Shown: positions 17,386-26,648 of the stretch, piece after piece
Position numbering within the stretch: position 1 is the stretch's first letter
Layout of the letters: every line of letters starts with the position of its first letter
Origin: Candidatus Woesearchaeota archaeon
GTDB taxonomy: Archaea; Nanobdellota; Nanobdellia; Woesearchaeales; JAGVZT01
DNA: 51,237 bases
NCBI GenBank assembly: GCA_018263355.1
Contig: JAANXH010000045.1
Location: forward strand, 1-51,237
Direction: 5' to 3'
The notes under the pieces: generated by a model
Told to the model about the DNA's origin: nothing
Seen by the model: only the letters and a program-made list of their open reading frames with translations
Database searches by the model: none
Program-made: the position numbers and the translations under genes

Positions 17386-19626
17386 ATGGGTAAAAAACCA
17401 AAGATTAACAAGAAACATCTTATTATTGGAATTATAGCAGTAGTTTTGATCGTGGTATTTGTTAATTTAGGTATTAAAATAAATTTTCTGGCTAATGATG
17501 AGCTTCATATTAGGATTGAACCTTTGCAAACAAGTTTTGAGGTTGTTAATAATCAGGATTTTGAACTTAATTTTACTGTACAAAATAATAATTTTTGGTT
17601 TTGCAAAACAGAATGTGAACTAAAATTATATGATCCATATAAAGAAGAGTATATTGATACAGAGAAAATTGAGCTTGATTCAAATAGTAAAGTTGAAAAA
17701 AACTATGTTATAAATCTAAAAGAGACAAAAGAAGGACAAAGAGATTTTTATTTTGAAGTTGTATGCAATAATATTAAAACTCAAGTTTGCCAGACTAAGG
17801 AGAAAAAGATTTACAGGTCGGCATTTGCTAATGTAAATTATGTTCTTGATCCAGATAAAGCCAAGCTTGGCTCAAGTTTAAGACCAGTTTTAAATAAACA
17901 AAGCAGCCAGGTAAATTATGCTCTGAATCTTGCGAAAGAAATTGAACAGTTGAGTGGAAAAAAAACCAATCTAAATAAGTATATTATTAATCTAAATGAA
18001 CAAAAAGAATTATGGGACCAGGGAAGATATGAGGATATTGATGTTGATGAGAGCATAAATAAAACCATAATTGACCTTGAAAATCAAAAAAATGATATCT
18101 TGCAAGACACTGAGTCATATAATTTGATTGTAGAGATTATTAATGGTTTTGAAAAAAACTGGCCTGTTTTAAACAATGCTTATAAGCTTAATAATAAAGA
18201 TGTACAAAATGTTGCTGATACAGTTAATGCAAGGATTTTTGTGTTTAACCAAAGCGATTTTGAGGATTCTAGTGAATTAACTGAGAGTTTTGTTAATCTT
18301 AATATGAGTTTTTTTAATATTTTGCAGGAATACAATTATAGTTTGGTTAGAGATGATTTGATTTCGAGACACTGGAAAGTGCAGTCAAGACTCAATTATG
18401 AGCTTGAGACTAATTACTCTATTAATGGAGATGATTGTCAAAAAATAATGATGCTGGCAGAGAATTATAAGCAAATTAATAGTAATTCTAATGAATCTTT
18501 GAAAGACTATGAAGAGTACATCAATAATAGTGAATTTTTGAGTTTAAAAAAAGAGTTTAAAAAAGCAGTATTACTTAATCTTAGTGTTGAACCTGGTTTT
18601 TTTATTAATAATACTTTTTATAATAATAGCCTGAACTTATCTGCTAGAGATTATTATTCTGTTTTAGAATTTAATGATTCAAGTGTTTTGGAGTTTGAGG
18701 ATATTGCATGCACTAACTCATCTTTGGATATTGATTCTGGTGATTATGAGCTAATTAATGTTAGTAATTATACACAAGAAAGATTAATTGATGTTGATTT
18801 TGAGATTGGTAAGCCTGAGTGCTGTATTTTTGGTGAATGCTTGGAATGCATGAAAGATCCAGAATTGTATCCTGTTATTTTTGTGCATGGCCATTCTCCT
18901 TTTGAGCAGAGCCCTGTTGAAAGCTCTTACAAATCTTTGTCAAAGATGCAGATTAAGATGGGTCATGAAAGTTTTGTTAATATGGGAGATATTGATTTGG
19001 ATACATTAAATCAGGATTGGTATGGTATGAGTTACCCGGTTGCTGTTAAAGGAAGTTACTATTATACGTTTTATTATGATGCTGGTTTTTCTGCTGTTGT
19101 CAAAAAGTCATTGAGTATTGAAAATTATGCAATTAGGTTAAAAGAGATTGTAGAGAATGTTAAGGCAAATACTGGAGCAGAAAAAGTTAATATTATTGCG
19201 CACTCAATGGGTGGTTTAGTTGCACGTGAATACATATTATTGTTTGAAGAAGATGATATTGATAAGCTGATTGTTATTGGAACTCCTAACCAAGGTATTT
19301 CAGGAAGAGCAAAAAAGTTTTGTTCAACTATTGGGAATGATAAAGAGTGTGAGGATATGCACAAGAACAGTGTTTTTATGAAACGATTAAACAATTATGT
19401 TCCAGATATTGAAGTGTATACTATTTATGGAACTGGCTGTGATACTGATGGACAAGATGGAGATGGTTTAATAGCAGCAGAGGATGTTAAATTGGAATAT
19501 GCAGAAAACATTATGGTCAATGGTACTTGTGAAGATGTTTTAGGGGTTAGTTTACACAGAGACATGGTTGATCCTGAGAAATATCCTGTGGTATATGAGA
19601 TTGTTACTGAGATAATCGATAGTTGA
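17386..19626 (+). CDS. Membrane-anchored extracytoplasmic protein with C-terminal alpha/beta-hydrolase (lipase/acyltransferase-like) domain
   Basis: N-terminal TM (HLIIGIIAVVLIVVFVNLGI); C-terminal YPVIFVHGHSPF...VNIIAHSMGGLVAREYI nucleophile elbow. Confidence 0.8.
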   Translation: MGKKPKINKKHLIIGIIAVVLIVVFVNLGIKINFLANDELHIRIEPLQTSFEVVNNQDFELNFTVQNNNFWFCKTECELKLYDPYKEEYIDTEKIELDSNSKVEKNYVINLKETKEGQRDFYFEVVCNNIKTQVCQTKEKKIYRSAFANVNYVLDPDKAKLGSSLRPVLNKQSSQVNYALNLAKEIEQLSGKKTNLNKYIINLNEQKELWDQGRYEDIDVDESINKTIIDLENQKNDILQDTESYNLIVEIINGFEKNWPVLNNAYKLNNKDVQNVADTVNARIFVFNQSDFEDSSELTESFVNLNMSFFNILQEYNYSLVRDDLISRHWKVQSRLNYELETNYSINGDDCQKIMMLAENYKQINSNSNESLKDYEEYINNSEFLSLKKEFKKAVLLNLSVEPGFFINNTFYNNSLNLSARDYYSVLEFNDSSVLEFEDIACTNSSLDIDSGDYELINVSNYTQERLIDVDFEIGKPECCIFGECLECMKDPELYPVIFVHGHSPFEQSPVESSYKSLSKMQIKMGHESFVNMGDIDLDTLNQDWYGMSYPVAVKGSYYYTFYYDAGFSAVVKKSLSIENYAIRLKEIVENVKANTGAEKVNIIAHSMGGLVAREYILLFEEDDIDKLIVIGTPNQGISGRAKKFCSTIGNDKECEDMHKNSVFMKRLNNYVPDIEVYTIYGTGCDTDGQDGDGLIAAEDVKLEYAENIMVNGTCEDVLGVSLHRDMVDPEKYPVVYEIVTEIIDS

Positions 19627-19638
19627 ATTGTAACACAT

Positions 19639-20472
19639 TCAATTGCTTTGATCCACATATCCGATACACTTATTCTTCAAATCGCAATTACCACATTTTT
19701 CAATATCTTCGGGTAATGTTAAAATTATTCCAACATGATTTCTTTCATAAGAAAATAGGTCTTGACTGCTTGGATCAACACAGATAGGCAATTTCTCATA
19801 CCAATAATGTGTTTTACTGTTTTCAAGCAGAGGTTTTGTTTCTAAAATAAATGATTTCACATCACTAAACTTAGGTATTAAGGATGGTTTGTTATTCATT
19901 CTTCCTTGTTTAATCAGCCCAGATATGTTTATTCCATAAACCCCCTGCTCAACCAATAGCTCACATGTTCTTTTTAAATCCTGGACATTTAATCTAGTCA
20001 GAACAATTGTTGTTACGACTTTAATTCCCTCTTCAACCAAATTTTCAATCCCCCTTAGGGTCTGCCTATGGCTTCCTTTCACAGAAGTTATCTTATCATG
20101 GATTTCTGCATTATAGCTAAACAAAGAGGTAACCACAGAACCCTTTATTTTTTTTATTAATTCAGTATATTTTTTGTAGTAAAAAATTCTTGCATTCGTG
20201 AAGAGCTGATATCGTATGTTTTTTGATACAATATACCTGATAATTTTATCTAAATCTTTGCGCAGAAATGGTTCTCCACCATAAAGAGATATAGTTTTAA
20301 TTCCATTTTTGCACATCTCATCAATTTCTTTTTTTATCTCCCTAAATTCCTTTTTTAGTGGGACTTGGTCTACTTTATCCTGACAAATAATACAATTATT
20401 ATTGCACTGATTTGTTATAAATAAAACATTGTTTGGTAAATCTTTTTCTTTAAAAGATTTGATAGATTCCAT
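19639..20472 (-). CDS. Radical SAM protein
   Basis: LFITNQCNNNCIICQDKV (CxxxCxxC), TISLYGGEPFLRKDLDKII; C-terminal Cys cluster IEKCGNCDLKNKCIGY. Confidence 0.92.
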   Translation of the reverse strand: MESIKSFKEKDLPNNVLFITNQCNNNCIICQDKVDQVPLKKEFREIKKEIDEMCKNGIKTISLYGGEPFLRKDLDKIIRYIVSKNIRYQLFTNARIFYYKKYTELIKKIKGSVVTSLFSYNAEIHDKITSVKGSHRQTLRGIENLVEEGIKVVTTIVLTRLNVQDLKRTCELLVEQGVYGINISGLIKQGRMNNKPSLIPKFSDVKSFILETKPLLENSKTHYWYEKLPICVDPSSQDLFSYERNHVGIILTLPEDIEKCGNCDLKNKCIGYVDQSN

Positions 20473-20640
20473 CTGATTTTTTTAAAATAAGTTTAAGTTT
20501 AAAAATTTATCTACTTGCTTAGTTAATACACATATAGAATATACTACTTGATTAAATCCAAGGCTATTTATTTTGTAATTTGATTTTGTTCAGAAATATA
20601 ATCGACCAGGATATTCATCCTAAGGTTTATGAAGAAATAG

Positions 20641-20957
20641 TTAGAATTCTGGATTAACTTGTGTAAGCAGGCTCTCTGGTTGTACCATGGTTTTTGCTAT
20701 ATGATCTGGCAATAAATCTTCTTGCCCTCTGTATTTCATTTTTACACCATCTGGAATTTCTCTTGCATAGCAAGGGATTCCTGCTTGTGTTCTTCATCCT
20801 TGTATCTGATTGTAATAGCCGCATACCTTTTTCTCTCTGACCGGATCTGATTTACTAAAACTGCTGGTTTGTTTGAACCAGGATTTAAGGAAGTCATTCC
20901 CACAATATTTGTAAATCCTCCAATAGACATATCTGAAAAAAGTACTCCAATTTTCAT
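20641..20957 (-). pseudogene. Frameshifted small hypothetical gene
   Basis: Annotated ORF 20742-20957 loses coherence near KDEEHKQES; another frame continues as AREIPDGVKMKYRGQEDLLPDHIAKTMVQPESLLTQVNPEF* to 20641. Confidence 0.55.
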
Positions 20958-21102
20958 TTTTTATAGATTGGTATACTAATTTCTATAAATATTTACGAAA
21001 ATACAATATAATTTGCCTTTTTGTATATCTATATATCTTTAACTATACCGTAAGTGAACTAAAACTTAAAGTAGTATACTCAACCGTATATTATTATATA
21101 TT

Positions 21103-23640
21103 TTACTTACTATTAAACAACTTCTTTGTGAGCTTTAGTTGTTTTTCTAGAATCTTATGTTTGTTGTTTTTTGGATTGTATAATGAAACTCTGGTTTTTA
21201 TTTTTTCTACTAGTTTGTGGATTTCTATCTTAAGACCCATTTTTTTCAGCAGGATAATTGTTTTTTTCTGGCTTTCTCTAAGTGGCTCATAATCTAGTTT
21301 GCATTCTACAAATTTGAATTTATTTCGATAGCAGATAAAGTCTGGCATTCCATGATGCACATCACAGATGTATTTTAGATGCTCGAGTTTTTCTGGATGA
21401 TGTTTTTTTAGTAGTCTTATCAATTTAGAATATTTTTTTTGTACATTTGGGTAATTGTCTTTTCTTAATATATTTATCAAAGAGCCTTTCCATACTTCCC
21501 AGCCTTGTTTTTCTAATCTTTTTTTGATTAATTTTTCAGACAGGCCTCTTTTTTCAGCATAGGTTTTTTTGATGGGTATATAGATGCATTTGACAAAATC
21601 TTTTATTGTGGTTTGTTTTTCTTTTTCTATTAATCCTTTTATGTCTTGTTTTGTATAACCAAATTGCTGGAGCAGTACATATAAAGATTTGACAAGAAGT
21701 TTTTTGTAATAAGCTATATCTGGATTTTTATTGTAATCTTCTGGAAGAACTACTCCCTGCTCTGTGATTATGTAATGGATGTGCTGGCCAGGTTTTACAA
21801 TAATACCTTTTTTTCTCAAAGATTTTATTGCATATTTTTGAGGTATGTTGTTTTTGTAATCTGTTTTACTTATTGTGATTGAGCATGCCATCAGTGCTGC
21901 ATCATATTTATCAAGATTTTCAATTGTTTTTTTCAGCAGATTTATCAGCACAGAAATTTTTGTTTTTATTTGGTCTTCTGCAGTGCATTCTCCCATTATT
22001 TTGAGTGCAGATTTCTGAAATTTTTTTACTATTTCTGGAGTATTTCTTTTTCTAAGTTCTATACCTCTTGCTTTTATTTCTCTGTTTCTAAAAACTCCAA
22101 AGTATGTTGAGGGCAATGGTCTATAAGGATCGTTTACTGATGCTAAAAAAACAACCCAGTTAAAGATTCCTTTAAACCCTACTGGGATTCCGGTCATTGT
22201 TTGAAGTTCTTTGCAAAATTCTCTTACTTCTTTTTCTTTGATATTTTTTTTCTTGATGAATAATGAGTCAACTATCCCATGCACTACTTCAAAACCGTAT
22301 TCTTCTGCCAATTTTGCAGATTTTAGTAATGTTTCCCTAGCATAGGCACATATTGCCATATGTGAGCTTGGCAATCCTAATTTAAATTCCCTGAATCTTA
22401 AGTAGCCATAGCTTGTTACTAAGACCCACTTTAATCCTCTAGCTTTTGCTTTGTTTATAGATGAAGGTATTTTTTTGTATTGCATTCTCTTATCTAATAA
22501 GGGTTTTATTGCTCTGGGCACTAAACCTTTGAATCTTAATGAGGCTTTTATTGGTAAGTCAGGTACTTTATCAAAAGGTCCTTTTTCTGACAATAGTGTT
22601 TCAGCACTTATGTTATGATTGTAGATTAACCAAGGAAACATGCTTGAGAAGTCAACTTCTGCAACATTTTTGTGAAATCCTATTTTTGGGTCAAATGTGT
22701 GCGCCCCTCTATCTGCTTTTAATAGATGGAACATATTAATTGGTTTATCTATTGGTTTTTCTTTATAAGGTACAAGATAATTATCATTTATCATCTCTTT
22801 TATTAATGCGGACTGGAATGCAGCTCCAAAACTTCTGGATGCAACTGTCTGAAATCTTGTTCCTGTCATCCTGCTGAGTTCAGCTATTGCCTCTGTGCTG
22901 CATATATTACCCACCATTGTGGAATTGTCTATCAGGAATCTGCCATTTAGTTTTATTGAGTAATTCTGGTAGCGCACATTTCCATAAGAGTAAAATGATT
23001 TTCCGCCTTTGTATTTTATGGGATATGAGTCCCAACGGTGGAAACTAAAACTGAGGTTATTCTTCCTAAGTTTTTCTGCTAGCAAAGGAAGTCTTGCATA
23101 AGCATAGTCCATCCTGATCACATCTGGATCTAGTTTTTGGAATTTTTCTACAAATTCTTCAACACTTACTGTCTTATTATTGAATTTGATTTTGTTGTTT
23201 TCTAAATTAAGATCAAGTTTTGTTAGAGGAATTGTGTATTCCTGCTTGATAGGTTTTACTTTGTTATCCTTTAGAATTATTTGCGAGCATGGCTTTAATT
23301 TATTTTCATACAAAAACATCTGCTCAGGTTTTATGTCTGCATTATATAATGGGATTCTGTACAGGGTTATTTTTTCAAGATATCTTACAAGATTTTCAAA
23401 ATTACTAAGATTAAAAACTGGAACTGCAAGAACTTTTTTTGTTTTAAACGGAGTTTTTCTTGTAGGTTTTAGGAATTGAATATTGTGTTTTTTTAAGATT
23501 TGTTCTGCTTTTTTATCAATGTAGACAAACATACGGCAGGTTTTTTCAAGCTTGATATTTTGTTTTCCCTTTATCCATAATACAATAGAGTTCTTGTTCC
23601 TGTACGTATCGATTAACCAGGCTTTCATATTGTTTTTCAA
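21103..23640 (-). CDS. B-family DNA polymerase homologue with altered motif C and C-terminal VRR-NUC-like domain
   Basis: Motif A-like VDFSSMFPWLI, motif B-like KWVLVTSYGYL, motif C-like VVHGIVDSLFI (YGDTDS expected), C-terminal GMPDFICYRNKFKFVECKLDYEPLRESQKKTI. Confidence 0.82.
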   Translation of the reverse strand: MKNNMKAWLIDTYRNKNSIVLWIKGKQNIKLEKTCRMFVYIDKKAEQILKKHNIQFLKPTRKTPFKTKKVLAVPVFNLSNFENLVRYLEKITLYRIPLYNADIKPEQMFLYENKLKPCSQIILKDNKVKPIKQEYTIPLTKLDLNLENNKIKFNNKTVSVEEFVEKFQKLDPDVIRMDYAYARLPLLAEKLRKNNLSFSFHRWDSYPIKYKGGKSFYSYGNVRYQNYSIKLNGRFLIDNSTMVGNICSTEAIAELSRMTGTRFQTVASRSFGAAFQSALIKEMINDNYLVPYKEKPIDKPINMFHLLKADRGAHTFDPKIGFHKNVAEVDFSSMFPWLIYNHNISAETLLSEKGPFDKVPDLPIKASLRFKGLVPRAIKPLLDKRMQYKKIPSSINKAKARGLKWVLVTSYGYLRFREFKLGLPSSHMAICAYARETLLKSAKLAEEYGFEVVHGIVDSLFIKKKNIKEKEVREFCKELQTMTGIPVGFKGIFNWVVFLASVNDPYRPLPSTYFGVFRNREIKARGIELRKRNTPEIVKKFQKSALKIMGECTAEDQIKTKISVLINLLKKTIENLDKYDAALMACSITISKTDYKNNIPQKYAIKSLRKKGIIVKPGQHIHYIITEQGVVLPEDYNKNPDIAYYKKLLVKSLYVLLQQFGYTKQDIKGLIEKEKQTTIKDFVKCIYIPIKKTYAEKRGLSEKLIKKRLEKQGWEVWKGSLINILRKDNYPNVQKKYSKLIRLLKKHHPEKLEHLKYICDVHHGMPDFICYRNKFKFVECKLDYEPLRESQKKTIILLKKMGLKIEIHKLVEKIKTRVSLYNPKNNKHKILEKQLKLTKKLFNSK

Positions 23641-23863
23641 ATTCTTTTATTTTCTTTTCCTGCTCAAGAATTATTGATAGTAAAACAAATGCCCAGACAT
23701 GGATGCTGCTGGCATAGCTTATATTACTGATATGTTTCAGAGGCTGTTTTAGCAATTTTTGGTAAATTTCTGCATCTTCTTGCCTCATTGATTTTCCGTA
23801 TTTTTCTAACTCTTTTAATATCTTATCCAATACTATTCTTTGGCTCCATACTGTGTGTCCCAT
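23546..23863 (-). CDS. Small helical protein in polB-like cassette
   Basis: 105-aa ORF overlapping both the upstream stop (23863) and the downstream polB-like start. Confidence 0.65.
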   Translation of the reverse strand: MGHTVWSQRIVLDKILKELEKYGKSMRQEDAEIYQKLLKQPLKHISNISYASSIHVWAFVLLSIILEQEKKIKEFEKQYESLVNRYVQEQELYCIMDKGKTKYQA

Positions 23864-24288
23864 TATACTTCTACAATTTTACAATATTGTTGTGCAAGAT
23901 CTTCATGTATAGTATTTTCCTGGATTCCAACTAAGATATTATGTGTTTTTGAAAGATTTGATATAAGTTCCCAGGAGTGTTTAAAGATCTCTTTGTTTTC
24001 CTCTTCATTATCATAATCAAATAACCTTGTGAATGTTGTTATGATTATATTTGTAGCACCTATACTTTTTGATATGCTCTTTAGATTTTTCAGGGTATCT
24101 CTTAGTTTATAGATTAGATCTATGTTTATCACATATATTTTATCAAAGTCCTCCTCAAAAGAAAGGAGCAGATGCGGGTTTGCATAGTTTGCACAGTCTA
24201 GAATCAGTGAAGGAAGGTGCTCTGAAGCATGAGCTAGCAAAGCTGTATTTACTGCCTCGCATCTGCCCTTGTATACTGAAAGTGTCAT
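23863..24288 (-). CDS. RecA/RadA-like fold protein lacking Walker A
   Basis: IIITTFTRLFDYDNEEENKEIFKHSWELISNLSKTHNILVGIQENT resembles the Walker B to L2 region of RecA/RadA; no GxxxxGK[ST]. Confidence 0.5.
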   Translation of the reverse strand: MTLSVYKGRCEAVNTALLAHASEHLPSLILDCANYANPHLLLSFEEDFDKIYVINIDLIYKLRDTLKNLKSISKSIGATNIIITTFTRLFDYDNEEENKEIFKHSWELISNLSKTHNILVGIQENTIHEDLAQQYCKIVEV

Positions 24289-24502
24289 AAATAAGGAAAG
24301 GGTTTATGGTTTAAAATAGCTTACGCACAAATGTCCAGTGAGAAAATGAATTCTCCAGATTCTCGACAATTTTCCAATAGATTTAAATATCAAATCCAAT
24401 TACCTTTTTACATGATAACAGATTTACATAACAAGTTTGATTTTACTAGTTATTTCTATATGTGATTTTGTTTCTCATTGTTTATTAGCCTTTTTTAAAA
24501 AA

Positions 24503-25567
24503 ATGTTTGATAAAAAGATAAGAGTTGGGATCCGGGGTATATCAGGACTCCTCGGAAATAGACTAGCTTTAGCTATACAAAAGCAAAAAGATATTGAAAT
24601 CACCGTAGGAATTGGTAAAAATGACAATAGTCTCCAAAGAATTATTAGTGGTCACTGGACAAGGAATCAATTACCTGAAAAGCTTTTTCTTGATGAACCT
24701 CACAAGATTGTAAGACAAGTAAATAGATCTCAGTCAAAAGTAGAATTTGTACCTGTAGATCAAGCCAATCTTAAGAACTTATGTGATATTATTGTTGATG
24801 CAACCCCTCCTGGCTGCAGAGGAGATAAATGGGATAGGATATACCGTAACTTTGGAAAACCTGTTATTTTACAGTCAGGAGAATACCCTGATGGGGTTTT
24901 AATTGCTCCCCCTATTGTTCCTGAAACAACAAACTTATACAGGCAGGGAGATTGTATCTTGTCCGGAATTGCTCCATTGATAGATCCATTCAGAGAAATC
25001 TTAAAGGGAGTTAGGGTAAATATTCTGATGCAGTATGGGCAGTATTTGAATGATTATCCTACTAGCCAGAGGGTTAATTCAACTTATTTGAATATAGAAC
25101 TTGCCAACCAGATTGAAGATGAACTTGGCGTACTGCTACCTGGTAAACACGTTGTGATGGAACAGCTTTTGCAAGTGCCAGCATTAAATTATTACACAAT
25201 CACATTACACCTTGAAACTGAAAAGCCAATATCAGAAAAAAAAGCAGCTCATGTACTTGAGTTAAGACCAAGAATAATGAGGTGCGAATTCACTTCAACT
25301 TATGAGATAGATCATTTTGTTAGAGAAGAAGCTAATGCCTTTGGTATGGAAGTTCCGCCAATTGTAGTGTACGATTTTCATAATTCAGAAAGAAAAATTA
25401 AAGATATTAAAGTTACAGCAGCAATATATTCCCGGCTTATTGCCATACTCCCAAATATTGATACAATAAGGATTATTAGCCAGAATATGCATCCTCTTGA
25501 ATCTATGGCCCTCACTGATAAATATGCTGGTTTTGGCGAAAGATTTAATAAAAACAAATCAGAATAA
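24503..25567 (+). CDS. Archaeal type II GAPDH-like paralogue, apparently lacking the catalytic Cys motif
   Basis: IRVGIRGISGLLGNRLALAIQKQKDIEITVGI; CDIIVDATPPGCRGDKW; SCNTT-type motif replaced by CILSGIAPLIDPFREIL. Confidence 0.65.
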   Translation: MFDKKIRVGIRGISGLLGNRLALAIQKQKDIEITVGIGKNDNSLQRIISGHWTRNQLPEKLFLDEPHKIVRQVNRSQSKVEFVPVDQANLKNLCDIIVDATPPGCRGDKWDRIYRNFGKPVILQSGEYPDGVLIAPPIVPETTNLYRQGDCILSGIAPLIDPFREILKGVRVNILMQYGQYLNDYPTSQRVNSTYLNIELANQIEDELGVLLPGKHVVMEQLLQVPALNYYTITLHLETEKPISEKKAAHVLELRPRIMRCEFTSTYEIDHFVREEANAFGMEVPPIVVYDFHNSERKIKDIKVTAAIYSRLIAILPNIDTIRIISQNMHPLESMALTDKYAGFGERFNKNKSE

Positions 25568-25576
25568 AAATATAAA

Positions 25577-26647
25577 ATGGAAATTTCAAAAAGATTAAAA
25601 CTCATTAAACAAGTTGGAGAGGAGATTACCACAGATGAAGATCTAAAAAAATTGCTGCAAGAAAAGGAAAATTTTGTTGCATATGATGGTTTTGAGCCTT
25701 CTGGGCGTATTCATATTGCTCAAGGTATTTTGAGAGCTATTAATGTTAATAAGATGATTAAAGCTGGAGCTAAGTTCAAGATGTTTGTTGCTGACTGGCA
25801 TGGCTGGGCAAACAATAAAATGGGTGGTGATCTGGAAAAGATTCAAAAGGTTGGCAAGTATTTTATTGAAGTCTGGAAAGCGTGTGGTATGGACCTAGAT
25901 AATGTGGATTTTGTCTGGGCTAATAATATGATTGTTGATCGAGAGTATTGGAAGATTGTGATGGGAGTTGCAAGAAATTCAACTGTTAATAGGATAATTC
26001 GATGTGGCCAAATTATGGGCAGAGATGATGTTAAGCAGGCTTCTCAAATCCTATATCCTTGTATGCAAGCGGCAGATATTTTTTATCTTAAAGCAGATAT
26101 TTGTCAGCTTGGGATGGATCAAAGAAAAGTGAACATGCTTGCAAGAGAAGTTGGTCCAAAAATTGGTTTTTATAAGCCTGTGGTTGTTAGCCATCATATG
26201 CTGATGGGATTGAAAAAACCCACTAGCAATGAATCTGACGTGGTTGAGAGAACTATTAAATTAAAGATGTCTAAATCTGATCCAAGTTCTGCTATTTTTA
26301 TGGATGATAGCAAGGACGAGGTTTATGAAAAGATGAAGAATGCTTGGTGTCCAGAAAAGCAGGCAAAAGAAAACCCAGTACTAGAGTATTGTAAATATAT
26401 TGTTTTTGAGAGGTTTGATAATTTCAAGATTAAAAGGCCTGATAAGTTTGGAGGTAATGTTGAATTTGCATCTTATGATGAGCTAAAGCAGGCTTATGTT
26501 GAAGGAAATATTCATCCTCTTGACCTTAAGAAATCAACTGCTTTCTACATTAATGAACTTTTGAAACCTGTAAGAAAGCATTTTGAGAATAATAAAAAAG
26601 CAAAAGAATTAGCTGAGTTTGTTAAAAAACAAAAAATTACAAGGTAA
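25577..26647 (+). CDS. tyrS: Tyrosyl-tRNA synthetase (archaeal type)
   Basis: AYDGFEPSGRIHIAQGI and KLKMSKSDPSSAIFMDDS class I motifs. Confidence 0.95.
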   Translation: MEISKRLKLIKQVGEEITTDEDLKKLLQEKENFVAYDGFEPSGRIHIAQGILRAINVNKMIKAGAKFKMFVADWHGWANNKMGGDLEKIQKVGKYFIEVWKACGMDLDNVDFVWANNMIVDREYWKIVMGVARNSTVNRIIRCGQIMGRDDVKQASQILYPCMQAADIFYLKADICQLGMDQRKVNMLAREVGPKIGFYKPVVVSHHMLMGLKKPTSNESDVVERTIKLKMSKSDPSSAIFMDDSKDEVYEKMKNAWCPEKQAKENPVLEYCKYIVFERFDNFKIKRPDKFGGNVEFASYDELKQAYVEGNIHPLDLKKSTAFYINELLKPVRKHFENNKKAKELAEFVKKQKITR

Positions 26648-26648
26648 A

